Assembly: GCA_038880255.1 (NCBI GenBank)
Contig: JAVZSA010000015.1
Span: 1-24,970 of the forward strand
Source of the DNA: ARK-15 sp038880255
Lineage (GTDB): Archaea > Thermoplasmatota > Thermoplasmata > Thermoplasmatales > ARK-15
Length of the DNA: 24,970 nt
Direction: 5' to 3'
Position 1 is the stretch's first letter; the number at the start of each line of letters is the position of its first letter. Positions 1-7,805 of the stretch are shown piece after piece. The position numbers and the translations under genes are program-made. The notes below the pieces were generated by a model that ran no database searches, was not told the origin of the DNA, and worked only from the letters and a program-made list of their open reading frames with translations.

Positions 1-83
1 GGCGCTAATTAGGAAAAAAATTTTAAAGTTGTAAAATATATTGAATAATTGGCAGATATTGAATTTAATTTCATTCTGCTATT

Positions 84-1274
84 ATGAATAAGTTTAATGC
101 ATATGTTAAAGTATTATCATTCGATAGAATAAGAGAAGAGATGACAAGAATAGGGGTGGCAAAAGAAGGGCAAGAAATAATGGAAAATAAAGCAAAATTT
201 TTTATATTAAAATTGGAGAATATCCCAATAAGGGATGCCATAATACTTAAGCAAGAATCATTAAGTTTAGGAATGGACTGTGCTGTAGCATGGAATGTTG
301 TATCTCTTAAAGCCGAAAAAACAGATGCTTTACTTTTTGGGACAAAAAAACAGTTTGATTTTTTATCAAAAAAAATGTTTTTACAACCATTTAATGGTAG
401 AGAAATTAGCGAAGAAATTAATGAAGCAATATCAAATTTTGAAAATGATTACTATGTTTGGAAATTTAGGGATGATTCATTGAATTTAGATTCTGTAAAA
501 ATAATGGGTATATTAAATGTTACACCTGATTCATTTTACGATGGAGGAAAGTATATTGAAAAAATAAATGCTATTAAGCATGCAGAAATGATGGTGGAAG
601 AAGGGGCAGATATTATTGACATTGGTGCAGAAAGTACAAGACCTGGATCTAAACCAATTGACGCAAAAGAGGAAATTTCACGTTTATCAAAAGTGATTGA
701 TGATGTAGTAACACTTCCAGTTCCGGTTTCTGTTGATACATATAAACCTGAAGTCGCTGAATTTGCTCTTGAACATGGGGCCAAAATTATAAATGATGTC
801 TTTGGCCTAAGAAAGGAAGGTATGATTGAAGTTGTAAAAAGGTACAACTCTGGAATAATAATATTGCATATGAAGGGCGAACCATCAAGTATGCAAAAAA
901 ACCCTGAATATTCTGATGTTATTTCTGAAGTAATATCGTTTTTAAGAGAAAGAAGTCTTGAAGCAATAAAAAATGGTATTAGGAAAGAAAATATTTCCAT
1001 TGACCCAGGTATAGGATTCGGCAAAAGGATTGAACACAACCTTACAATATTGAGGGAACTTCAATCATTTAAATCTTTAGGTTTTCCAATTGTGGTTGGT
1101 GTCTCCAGAAAAGGATTTATTGGAGAAATACTTGGAAAGGATGTTAATGAAAGACTTTTAGGATCAATAACATCTGCACTTTTCGCAATAATAAATGGTG
1201 CTTCTATTATAAGAGTACATGATGTAAAGGAAACTAAAGAAGCTATAAAAATGCTAGAGGCTTTGAGAAAATGA
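84..1274 (+). CDS. folP: Dihydropteroate synthase with N-terminal extension
   Basis: Probably condenses a pterin diphosphate with an aminobenzoate-type substrate in folate-like cofactor synthesis, in the cytoplasm. The 396-residue protein has a TIM-barrel DHPS domain from about residue 138: MGILNVTPDSFYDGG (141-155), the ESTRPGS loop, SVDTYKPEVAEFAL, DPGIGFGK and the GVSRKGFIGE loop. Residues 1-130 form an extra domain containing 'RIGVAKEGQEIM' and 'TDALLFGTKKQ'. Long DHPS proteins of anaerobic bacteria and archaea carry a similar extension, whose function I do not know. The ATG at 84 begins just before the conserved extension and has no obvious Shine-Dalgarno sequence, so the message may be leaderless. 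It overlaps the next gene by four bases (ATGA), implying translational coupling. The family call is firm; the exact pterin substrate in this archaeon is inferred. Confidence 0.9.
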   Translation: MNKFNAYVKVLSFDRIREEMTRIGVAKEGQEIMENKAKFFILKLENIPIRDAIILKQESLSLGMDCAVAWNVVSLKAEKTDALLFGTKKQFDFLSKKMFLQPFNGREISEEINEAISNFENDYYVWKFRDDSLNLDSVKIMGILNVTPDSFYDGGKYIEKINAIKHAEMMVEEGADIIDIGAESTRPGSKPIDAKEEISRLSKVIDDVVTLPVPVSVDTYKPEVAEFALEHGAKIINDVFGLRKEGMIEVVKRYNSGIIILHMKGEPSSMQKNPEYSDVISEVISFLRERSLEAIKNGIRKENISIDPGIGFGKRIEHNLTILRELQSFKSLGFPIVVGVSRKGFIGEILGKDVNERLLGSITSALFAIINGASIIRVHDVKETKEAIKMLEALRK

Positions 1275-1678
1275 AATGCCCTATATGTTATGCAACACAA
1301 AAAATTTTTGAAAATGAGATTGTGCATGTTTGCCCCTATTGTGATGCTATTCTTATATATGATGGATCCTTAAAAAAAGTTGACTTTTTCCCCTGGTGGA
1401 TAAAAAATAAAATGAAATTATCTGAAAATGAAGGGATAATTGTAACTGAAAATGAATTATTTCATTTTCATTATGAAGGGAAATGGATCCTTAATAATTA
1501 TTATGAAATGGTAAAGAGTGATAATAGGAAAGGTGATATGGATAGAACTGTGATTGAGATTTATGGAAAATTGCCTATATTTGCACTTCCAGGAATGAAA
1601 ATTGGAGTAGAAAAAAATGAGGATATTATAATCACACATCAAAGAGGTTCAACAATCTTTAAAAGATTCAAGGAATGA
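1271..1678 (+). CDS. Zinc-ribbon protein of unknown function
   Basis: A 135-residue protein. An N-terminal zinc ribbon is visible as CPIC (C3, C6) and CPYC (C21, C24), followed by about 110 residues with a mixed, probably beta-rich composition that I do not recognise. It starts inside the folP stop codon (ATGA overlap), so the two are almost certainly co-transcribed. Its last 30 bases overlap the end of the convergent UPF0200 gene. There are no membrane segments or catalytic motifs. A zinc or metal structural site is inferred from the four cysteines, and a role linked to pterin metabolism is only suggested by position. Confidence 0.72.
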   Translation: MKCPICYATQKIFENEIVHVCPYCDAILIYDGSLKKVDFFPWWIKNKMKLSENEGIIVTENELFHFHYEGKWILNNYYEMVKSDNRKGDMDRTVIEIYGKLPIFALPGMKIGVEKNEDIIITHQRGSTIFKRFKE

Positions 1679-2185
1679 CCTAACATTTTCTTTATATTGT
1701 TCTATGGTCCCTTCATTAACTATAAAGTAATCCGCTAGGGCTATTAAATTCCCTAATCCCCAAGAAAGTTCCCTATTTTCTCTTTCTATAAATTGGGAGA
1801 AGTTTTTTATATCATCTTTTCTCCCTCTCTTTAATATTCTCTCATACCTATTCTTTTGGGAGCTCAATATAGCAACAATACTTATATCTTTTCCAAGATT
1901 TCTCTTAAAAAATTCAACTTCTTCTATATTTCTTACACCATCTATGATAGTTTTTTTACTAACTATTTTTTCTAATGTTCTCCTTGCCCATATATCCATT
2001 CCATGTTCCTTTCTTTCTTTTGAGGCTAATTCTCCTACATTTTTTTCATTCATCTCTAATCCCAATGAGATTGTATATTCTCTAACAACATCCCCCATAC
2101 TTACAACATTCCAACCCATAGTTTCCGCTATCTTTTTAAATTCTTCTTTACCTGATCCTGGCATTCCAACTAAAAGAATTATCAT
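1649..2185 (-). CDS. UPF0200-family P-loop protein, dephospho-CoA kinase-like
   Basis: A 178-residue cytoplasmic nucleoside-phosphate-kinase-like P-loop protein. The Walker A motif is GMPGSGKEE (residues 7-15), followed by the helix typical of NMP-kinase folds. Other features are 'SMGDVVRE', a central 'IIDGVRNIEEVEFF' that fits a Walker B/substrate region, and the arginine-rich lid-like segment 'RYERILKRGRKDD'. This pattern matches archaeal UPF0200 proteins, often annotated as dephospho-CoA kinase-like or adenylate-kinase-like; the true substrate is not settled. It lies 40 bases downstream of moaD on the same strand, so it may be a distal member of the aldehyde oxidoreductase operon. Its 3' end overlaps the convergent zinc-ribbon gene by 30 bases. 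Confidence 0.8.
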   Translation of the reverse strand: MIILLVGMPGSGKEEFKKIAETMGWNVVSMGDVVREYTISLGLEMNEKNVGELASKERKEHGMDIWARRTLEKIVSKKTIIDGVRNIEEVEFFKRNLGKDISIVAILSSQKNRYERILKRGRKDDIKNFSQFIERENRELSWGLGNLIALADYFIVNEGTIEQYKENVRSFLESFKDC

Positions 2186-2225
2186 TCAATTATCAAGAAA
2201 ACAAATGAATAATAAAAAATATTTC

Positions 2226-2492
2226 TTATCCCCCTCCAACTGGAGGAAATATTGAAACTATATCATCATCTTCAAGTGATGTTTCAAAATTGTTCAAATA
2301 CAATATATTTTTTCCATTTTTTAATATTATGACTCCTTTTTTTAGATTATTGGATTCATAAATTGCATTCTTAAAATCATCACCATATTTGTTGATTATT
2401 TTTTTCAGTAATTGATCAATATTTTTTGCTTCCATAGTTTCCTCGTTTTTTCCTGTTATCTTTCTTAGTGTTGCAAAATATTGTACCTTCAT
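2226..2492 (-). CDS. moaD: Molybdopterin synthase sulfur carrier subunit (MoaD/ThiS fold)
   Basis: An 88-residue ubiquitin-fold sulfur carrier. It begins 'MKVQYFATLRKITGK' and ends FPPVGGG; the C-terminal Gly-Gly is the residue pair adenylated and thiocarboxylated to deliver sulfur to the pyranopterin dithiolene. The length is typical for archaeal MoaD. It starts 8 bases after the stop of the aldehyde:ferredoxin oxidoreductase gene, so it probably supplies the tungstopterin cofactor for that enzyme. A ThiS-like or tRNA-thiolation carrier is possible, but the long body and the AOR context favour MoaD. Confidence 0.9.
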   Translation of the reverse strand: MKVQYFATLRKITGKNEETMEAKNIDQLLKKIINKYGDDFKNAIYESNNLKKGVIILKNGKNILYLNNFETSLEDDDIVSIFPPVGGG

Positions 2493-2500
2493 AAAAAAAA

Positions 2501-4300
2501 TTATAACTGGAGGGATTTTAATTTTTCCTGAGATGGAACACCCTTTTCATCCCAGCCTCTCGCCATATAATATTCTTTTAAAAGTTTATCAAGCGGCACA
2601 ACACTACCTTTGTTTGGGCCATATGGCATAGGTTCTTTCAGTAATCTTGGAGGCAATGTATCGTCCTTACCACTAAAACCTGCTTGGAGATCGTAAACCC
2701 TTTCAAGATTCCAAATCCTTTCTCCTGCTAACATCATTTCTTCCACTGAATAATCAAATCCTGTCACAACATTAAGAAGATCCTTATAATCATCAGCACC
2801 TAAAGCAAATGAAGTAAAGAGACATAAACCGGATGAATCAATTACTGCAGTAAGGTCTTGAAACATTTTCGTATATGCTCCTTTTCCTTCAACTTTTAAT
2901 GGATCTAACTTTTCAGGTATTCCTAGAATCTCTGGAGATATCATATATCCCCTAACATGACAACCTCCACGATTACTAGTAGCATACTCAAGGGCATGGC
3001 CATAGGCACCCCTTGGATCATAGGCAGGTAGTTCTTGTCCTTTTGCTGTCATAGAAATCTCTGGGTGACCATATGATTCTGCAAGCCTGTAAGATCCTTC
3101 AGCCAATTTGTTTCCAAATCCAGTTCTATGTGCTATCAGTTCAGGGAATTTTACAAGTGCATCTGAATTTCCCCATTTTAACTCAATACCATCAAGCTCT
3201 TTTTTATTTATTAGCCCTTTTTCATAAAGTTCCATTGCTGCTGCAAGGGTACCACCATATGATATTGTATCTATCCCGTATTTATCACAATAGTAATTTG
3301 CTTCTATAATTTTTTCAAAATTAGATATATCAAGATTAGCACTCATTGACCATAAAGATTCATACTCAGGACCTTCACTATCTAGATTATCCAGTTTAGT
3401 CACTCTCCCACACGCAATTGGACAAGCAAAACATGCTTTATTTTTTATCAAATATTTTTCTGCCATGGATTCTCCACTTAGTTCATTTGCATGTTCCCAT
3501 TGACCATATTGAAAATTTTTAGTAGGATAAAGACCTTGAGAATTTATTATATTTACAAGAACAGCAGTACCATAGGTAGGTAATCCCTGAGACGTTACTG
3601 GATTTTCTTTGATTTTCTTTAGTTTATCTTTTAATATATTTGTAAATTCGTCTTTTTTAGCGATTGTTACTTTACCGCTTCCTCTAACTGCAATTGCTTT
3701 TAATTTTTTAGATCCCATTACTGCACCAACACCTGTTCTACCTGCTGCTCTATGCTTATCGTTTATGACTGCCGCAAATCTAACTAAATTTTCACCAGCA
3801 GGACCAATACAAGCTACTTCCAATTTCTCATCCTTTAATTCATTTTTGAGCATATCCGTTGTCTCATGTGTATCTTTTCCCCATAAATGTTTTGCATCCC
3901 TAATCTCTGCTTTTCCATTGTTAATATATAAATACTTTGGCGATTTGGCCTTTCCTTCAATAATTACCATATCAAACCCAGCGAATTTTAATTCAGGTCC
4001 AAAAAAACCTCCAGAATTACTTGATGCAATAGCACCATTTAAAAATCCTTTGGTTACAACCATATATCTACTTGCAGATGGTGCAGGAGTACCTGTTAGA
4101 GGACCTGTAGCAAAAATAAGTGCATTCTTTTCATCTAATGGATCTATTTTTGGATTTTTTGTGGTTTCAATATAATATTTTGTAGCTAGACCTCTTCCAC
4201 CAATATATTTTCTTGCCCAATCTAAATTTAGATCTTCAACAGCTATTTTTTCTGTAGATAAATTTACTCTTAAAACCTTCCCTACATATCCACCTACCAT
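2501..4300 (-). CDS. aor: Tungsten-containing aldehyde:ferredoxin oxidoreductase
   Basis: Oxidises aldehydes to acids (or the reverse) using ferredoxin, with a tungsten bis-pyranopterin centre and one [4Fe-4S] cluster, in the cytoplasm. The 599-residue protein starts MVGGYVGKVLRVNL, the usual AOR N-terminus. It has 'GRTGVGAVMGSKKLKAI' (188-204), cluster ligands C290, C293 and C297 in CFACPIAC plus C493 in 'GLCLFTSF', and the pterin-domain motif 'DPRGAYGHALEY'. A GTG at 4309 could add three residues, but that GTG is part of the GGTGAT ribosome binding site, so I place the start at ATG 4300. It leads a likely operon with moaD. The family is certain; the substrate class (generic AOR, formaldehyde or other) cannot be told from sequence alone. 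Confidence 0.93.
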   Translation of the reverse strand: MVGGYVGKVLRVNLSTEKIAVEDLNLDWARKYIGGRGLATKYYIETTKNPKIDPLDEKNALIFATGPLTGTPAPSASRYMVVTKGFLNGAIASSNSGGFFGPELKFAGFDMVIIEGKAKSPKYLYINNGKAEIRDAKHLWGKDTHETTDMLKNELKDEKLEVACIGPAGENLVRFAAVINDKHRAAGRTGVGAVMGSKKLKAIAVRGSGKVTIAKKDEFTNILKDKLKKIKENPVTSQGLPTYGTAVLVNIINSQGLYPTKNFQYGQWEHANELSGESMAEKYLIKNKACFACPIACGRVTKLDNLDSEGPEYESLWSMSANLDISNFEKIIEANYYCDKYGIDTISYGGTLAAAMELYEKGLINKKELDGIELKWGNSDALVKFPELIAHRTGFGNKLAEGSYRLAESYGHPEISMTAKGQELPAYDPRGAYGHALEYATSNRGGCHVRGYMISPEILGIPEKLDPLKVEGKGAYTKMFQDLTAVIDSSGLCLFTSFALGADDYKDLLNVVTGFDYSVEEMMLAGERIWNLERVYDLQAGFSGKDDTLPPRLLKEPMPYGPNKGSVVPLDKLLKEYYMARGWDEKGVPSQEKLKSLQL

Positions 4301-4368
4301 TATAATCACCGTTAATACATTACATTAATAATAAATAAACATTTTTATGCTTTCATGAACATATTTTT

Positions 4369-4977
4369 TCAATTATTATTTTTACTTTTGATTATATATA
4401 TTTTGTTATTCAATATCATATTATTCGGTATAAGGACTTTTGTTCCATCATCTTTTATTATTTCTGTAAAAAGTATGCTAATATCATTAACTATCCCCGT
4501 ATCACCGAGTAATGTGACTGTATCTGTAATTTTCATTGGTCTGGCTATTAATAAGAAAAGACCTGCAACTGCCTGCCCTAATACCTGTTGTGTTGCAAAT
4601 CCTATTACAATACCAAGAAACCCTCCTACTGAAACCCCTGCCAATCCGCCTCCCACTTCTCCTGCAATCGTTGTGATGAGAGCTCCTACACCAATTAATA
4701 AAAAGACATTCTTGAATGCTTTTGATACATCTTCAGTGTATTTTGCTTTTAGCATGTAATAGATTAGGTCTGCGAATGCCTTAATAATGAGATAGCCAAA
4801 TAATATTGTGAGCGATACGTTTATATAAACATAATATGACTGCAATTCAATTCCATATTTTGGTAATAATACAACTATTATAACCTGTAAAATTGCAGAA
4901 ACAACAATAAAAATTGCAATGTATGCAATAAATTTAAAAAGTGCACCAATATAACCTCCTCTATTAATTTCTTTCAT
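4369..4977 (-). CDS. Small MscS-like mechanosensitive channel
   Basis: A 202-residue membrane protein with three or four predicted hydrophobic segments (about residues 10-35, 50-72, 90-112 and 115-145). The last is a glycine-rich pore helix (GGFLGIVIGFATQQVLG) as in MscS TM3. It is followed by the beta-domain pattern 'ARPMKITDTVTLLGDTGIVNDISILFT' and 'DGTKVLIPNNMILNNKI', which are MscS signatures. The protein stops soon after the beta domain, so the large cytoplasmic C-terminal cage of E. coli MscS is missing. Short versions of this kind occur in archaea. It probably opens under membrane tension to release solutes. It is 57 bases downstream of the PHP gene and has no visible Shine-Dalgarno sequence. 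Confidence 0.85.
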   Translation of the reverse strand: MKEINRGGYIGALFKFIAYIAIFIVVSAILQVIIVVLLPKYGIELQSYYVYINVSLTILFGYLIIKAFADLIYYMLKAKYTEDVSKAFKNVFLLIGVGALITTIAGEVGGGLAGVSVGGFLGIVIGFATQQVLGQAVAGLFLLIARPMKITDTVTLLGDTGIVNDISILFTEIIKDDGTKVLIPNNMILNNKIYIIKSKNNN

Positions 4978-5034
4978 TATATGAAAATAAACAATATAAT
5001 ATTTATATTTTTCTTTTTTTAATAAAATATTAAT

Positions 5035-5949
5035 TTAAATAATTATCAAAAAAAAAATTGGAGAAGAAAAACTTAATGGCATATTATCTTTCCATAATTC
5101 AATAAAAACAAAATCCTTTATTTCAATATCAACATTTCCCTTACATATATTTTTAGAAATTTTCTTTTCTATTCCATTGGATACCATCTTTATAATAAAT
5201 TCTCCCTTACAATTTATAATTTCAAATTCTAAATCTTCGTTTATAAATACTGCTGGTGTAAATGTATTCTTCGTTATAGAATATGCACCTTTTTTTAAAA
5301 TTTTTATGAATTCTTCCTTACTGTTCGTTCTAGGTGACACTATCAAATTTTCGTTTAACTTATTTATATATGGAATATGAAAATCATTTCCTGCGACAGG
5401 TAAAATTCTTTTCTTATTTTCAATTAATTTTTTCCAGAAATGATATGCTTTTTCATTTTCATTATTCCAAGGGCCATTCCAAATTTCAATTGCATCAACA
5501 AATTCATAGGATTCTTCGCCCCATTTCCATAAATCCTTTTTGAACGGATGATTAATGATAATAAATGCACCATTTTCTTTTGCTTTTTTAGCTGCTTCTG
5601 TAAAATTTAATTTTGGATTTGGTACAAAATTTTTAAAATATTCACATTCAGGGTTTATAGTTTCTTTAATATTAATGAAACTTGAATGTCCTTTTTTCTG
5701 TCCCCATTCCTCAGATTTAATTATTACATCACTTTCATAATCTGGAACTGTATTATGTTCAGTCAAGGCCACATAAGATAATCCTAGACTTTTAGCAATT
5801 TTTTCAATTTTTTCAGCTTTTAACATAATATTTTTTATTATTTGTCTTTCAATAGGCCAAACATATTTATGTATAACACCTTCACCGCTCAAATTATTTA
5901 TTGAATATCTTGAATGTGCATGTAGCTGTGCATAAACAATTTCATTCAT
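5035..5949 (-). CDS. PHP-domain metal-dependent hydrolase
   Basis: A 304-residue protein with an N-terminal PHP domain. Visible metal-binding motifs are QLHAHSRYS (residues 8-16), 'VALTEHNTVPDY', 'IIINHPF' and 'PVAGNDFHIP', in the canonical order of PHP phosphoesterases. About 80 C-terminal residues after the PHP core form a beta-rich extension of unknown role. The start overlaps the end of the upstream MFS transporter gene by 8 bases, so the pair is co-transcribed. A plausible link is import of a phosphorylated or conjugated compound by the transporter and its hydrolysis here, but substrate and pathway are not shown by the sequence. Confidence 0.82.
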   Translation of the reverse strand: MNEIVYAQLHAHSRYSINNLSGEGVIHKYVWPIERQIIKNIMLKAEKIEKIAKSLGLSYVALTEHNTVPDYESDVIIKSEEWGQKKGHSSFINIKETINPECEYFKNFVPNPKLNFTEAAKKAKENGAFIIINHPFKKDLWKWGEESYEFVDAIEIWNGPWNNENEKAYHFWKKLIENKKRILPVAGNDFHIPYINKLNENLIVSPRTNSKEEFIKILKKGAYSITKNTFTPAVFINEDLEFEIINCKGEFIIKMVSNGIEKKISKNICKGNVDIEIKDFVFIELWKDNMPLSFSSPIFFLIII

Positions 5950-7207
5950 TTTTTATCGCATTTTGTTTCAATGGAACAAATACAAATAATAAAGCAGTAA
6001 TTAATGTAGAAATCCCACCAATGATTCCAAGAGCTCTAATATAAATGTTATTCATTGTGGGCATATAAATAAAAGTTATCCAAATACCAAGCACAAAACT
6101 CGAAAGTCCTGATGGGATCCTTTCTAACAAACCTTGAACTCCAAAATACATACCTTCACGTCTGTAACCAGTAATTATTTCATCCTCATCTATTATCTCT
6201 GAAAGTATTGCATTTGGAAGTATGAAATAAGAGGTAAGTCCTAAACCTGCAAATACCATTAAAATTAACATTTGTAATATATTGCTAACTACATTTATAA
6301 TACCCACTATTGAAGTAAACATCATAGCAATACCAAGAATTGATGTAAATAAAATAAAAGACTTTTTTTCACCATTTTTCTTTGTATACCAAACGAGAAT
6401 TGGTGAAAATATTATTGTAAATATTACTGCAGTAAGTGTAAATATTCCTATATAAACTTTAAAATTTGGGTTGTTTGGCAAAACTATATTTTCAACATAA
6501 TATCCTAGTGAAGAAAGGAAAAAATAAAAACCAAACTGAAAAAAGAGATATGCTATAATATATTTATTAAATGTTTTATTTTTAAATGTTTGTATAAATG
6601 CCTTAACAACAGAATATTCTGTAGGAATTTTTTCGTTAGTTACTTCTTCCTTTATTGCTAAAAATACAACAAAATATGAGATTAATGTTATAATGGAAAG
6701 TATTAAACCCACATCTGATAAATTAAGACCAAAAAAAAGTAATATTGATGGTAGAATTGAGGCAAGTATTATGCCTACAATTGAAAAATATGCTGAAATA
6801 GTAGTCAATATTACCCTATCATTAGATTCCTTGGCAATTTCAGGTATTAAGGCCAAATAGGGTAAAACTACATAAGCAAAAAGAAAATTAAAACTAAGTA
6901 AATAAAAGAATAATAAAAATGCCATTAATATTCCTCCAAATGGAGGAAACCATATTAAAACAAAAAAAAGGGAAAGGGGTATGAACCCAGTCATTATAAA
7001 AAATCTTCTTCTTCCTATTTTAAATCTAACTTTATCACTCCAATTTCCTATAAATGGATTTGCAATAGCCTGAATAAGTGTGCCTATAAACATAGCAATT
7101 CCAACAATGGAAGCATCCAATATCTTTGTACCCTGAAGAGGAGAATAAAATATAAAAATATAAGTAGAAATGAAAAATGCAGGGATTGTAACACCCAGCT
7201 GACTCAT
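5942..7207 (-). CDS. MFS transporter, GPH (glycoside/pentoside/hexuronide)-like
   Basis: A 421-residue integral membrane protein with about twelve hydrophobic segments. The loop after TM2 reads 'NPFIGNWSDKVRFKIGRRRFF', which matches the conserved D-x3-R-x-G-R-R-R loop of GPH and related sugar/solute:cation symporters. Later, 'DEDEIITGYRREGMYFG' matches the second conserved GPH loop ('...TGrR.eG...g'). The start at 7207 leaves a rather short N-terminus before TM1. It overlaps the PHP hydrolase gene by 8 bases. The substrate cannot be deduced. Upstream, 7208-7427 contains only A+T-rich intergenic sequence. Confidence 0.85.
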   Translation of the reverse strand: MSQLGVTIPAFFISTYIFIFYSPLQGTKILDASIVGIAMFIGTLIQAIANPFIGNWSDKVRFKIGRRRFFIMTGFIPLSLFFVLIWFPPFGGILMAFLLFFYLLSFNFLFAYVVLPYLALIPEIAKESNDRVILTTISAYFSIVGIILASILPSILLFFGLNLSDVGLILSIITLISYFVVFLAIKEEVTNEKIPTEYSVVKAFIQTFKNKTFNKYIIAYLFFQFGFYFFLSSLGYYVENIVLPNNPNFKVYIGIFTLTAVIFTIIFSPILVWYTKKNGEKKSFILFTSILGIAMMFTSIVGIINVVSNILQMLILMVFAGLGLTSYFILPNAILSEIIDEDEIITGYRREGMYFGVQGLLERIPSGLSSFVLGIWITFIYMPTMNNIYIRALGIIGGISTLITALLFVFVPLKQNAIKNE

Positions 7208-7427
7208 CCCATAAAAAATTTTTTTAGATTAGGGTAATTTTTTCATAATTAATATATATAAATTTTATATTTAATATTTTTGAAAATTTAATTTAAAATA
7301 TTACAAAATTTTAATATTGAATATTTTTCAATAATTACACCTCATAATAAAAGAATTTCATTTGATTTTGAAAAATCTATCATAAATATGAAAAAATTTT
7401 TAATTATGTTCATATTAAGTAAAAAAG

Positions 7428-7805
7428 GTGGAAATCGATCTTAATATTGTAACAAGGGATTTGCTTTATTTAGCTCTATCGAAGATTCTAAAAAAGAAAG
7501 GTATGAATGAAATGGAAATCTATGAAATCACTGATTATCTTTTATCATTTTTTGGTTTTGATGATTATATTGTGGATAATATTCTTACACCAATAGATAG
7601 GGATATTTTTTATTACCTTGAGGAATGTGGTATTTTAAAAACAGAATCCATGGAGGTAAATTTATTGAAGGGGAGGCAATGGAGGATACATATGTGGGCA
7701 TATAGAAAAGAAAAAATTAAAGAAATTATTGTATCGAAAGAAGTAAAGGAAATAGATGATCCTAAAAAAATTTATGAAAAAATATTCAATGAGAGGATTG
7801 AGTGA
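7428..7805 (+). CDS. DUF6015-like small protein
   Basis: A 125-residue soluble protein beginning 'MEIDLNIVTRDLLYLALSKI' and containing 'DYLLSFFGFDDYIVDNIL', 'DRDIFYYLEECGILKTE' and 'GRQWRIHMWAYRK'. This resembles proteins grouped as DUF6015, which I remember as common in Thermoplasmatota. The central part looks like a helical or winged-helix module. The start is a GTG at 7428; no better ATG lies upstream of the conserved region. It overlaps or touches the next gene (TGATG), so it is co-transcribed with the FtsZ-like gene. A regulatory or nucleic-acid-binding role is only a guess. Confidence 0.72.
   Translation: MEIDLNIVTRDLLYLALSKILKKKGMNEMEIYEITDYLLSFFGFDDYIVDNILTPIDRDIFYYLEECGILKTESMEVNLLKGRQWRIHMWAYRKEKIKEIIVSKEVKEIDDPKKIYEKIFNERIE

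Noticed and set aside
1..12. Possible C-terminal tail of an upstream gene (a frame ending in TAG at 10-12)
   Set aside because: Only three codons are visible, so no claim can be made.
536..1039. 167-residue minus-strand frame inside folP
   Set aside because: It is antisense of the conserved DHPS barrel with Ser/Ile-rich composition and no recognisable domain.
3609..4175. 188-residue plus-strand frame inside the aldehyde oxidoreductase gene
   Set aside because: It is antisense to a strongly conserved enzyme, has low-complexity hydrophobic composition and no ribosome binding site.
4301..4309. GTG start at 4309 for the aldehyde oxidoreductase
   Set aside because: The GTG lies inside the GGTGAT ribosome binding site, and AOR proteins typically begin at the MVGGYVGK position (ATG 4300).
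4355..4759. Proline/threonine-rich plus-strand frame over the MscS-like gene
   Set aside because: It is the complement of the glycine-rich MscS pore helix, which explains its composition; no independent support.
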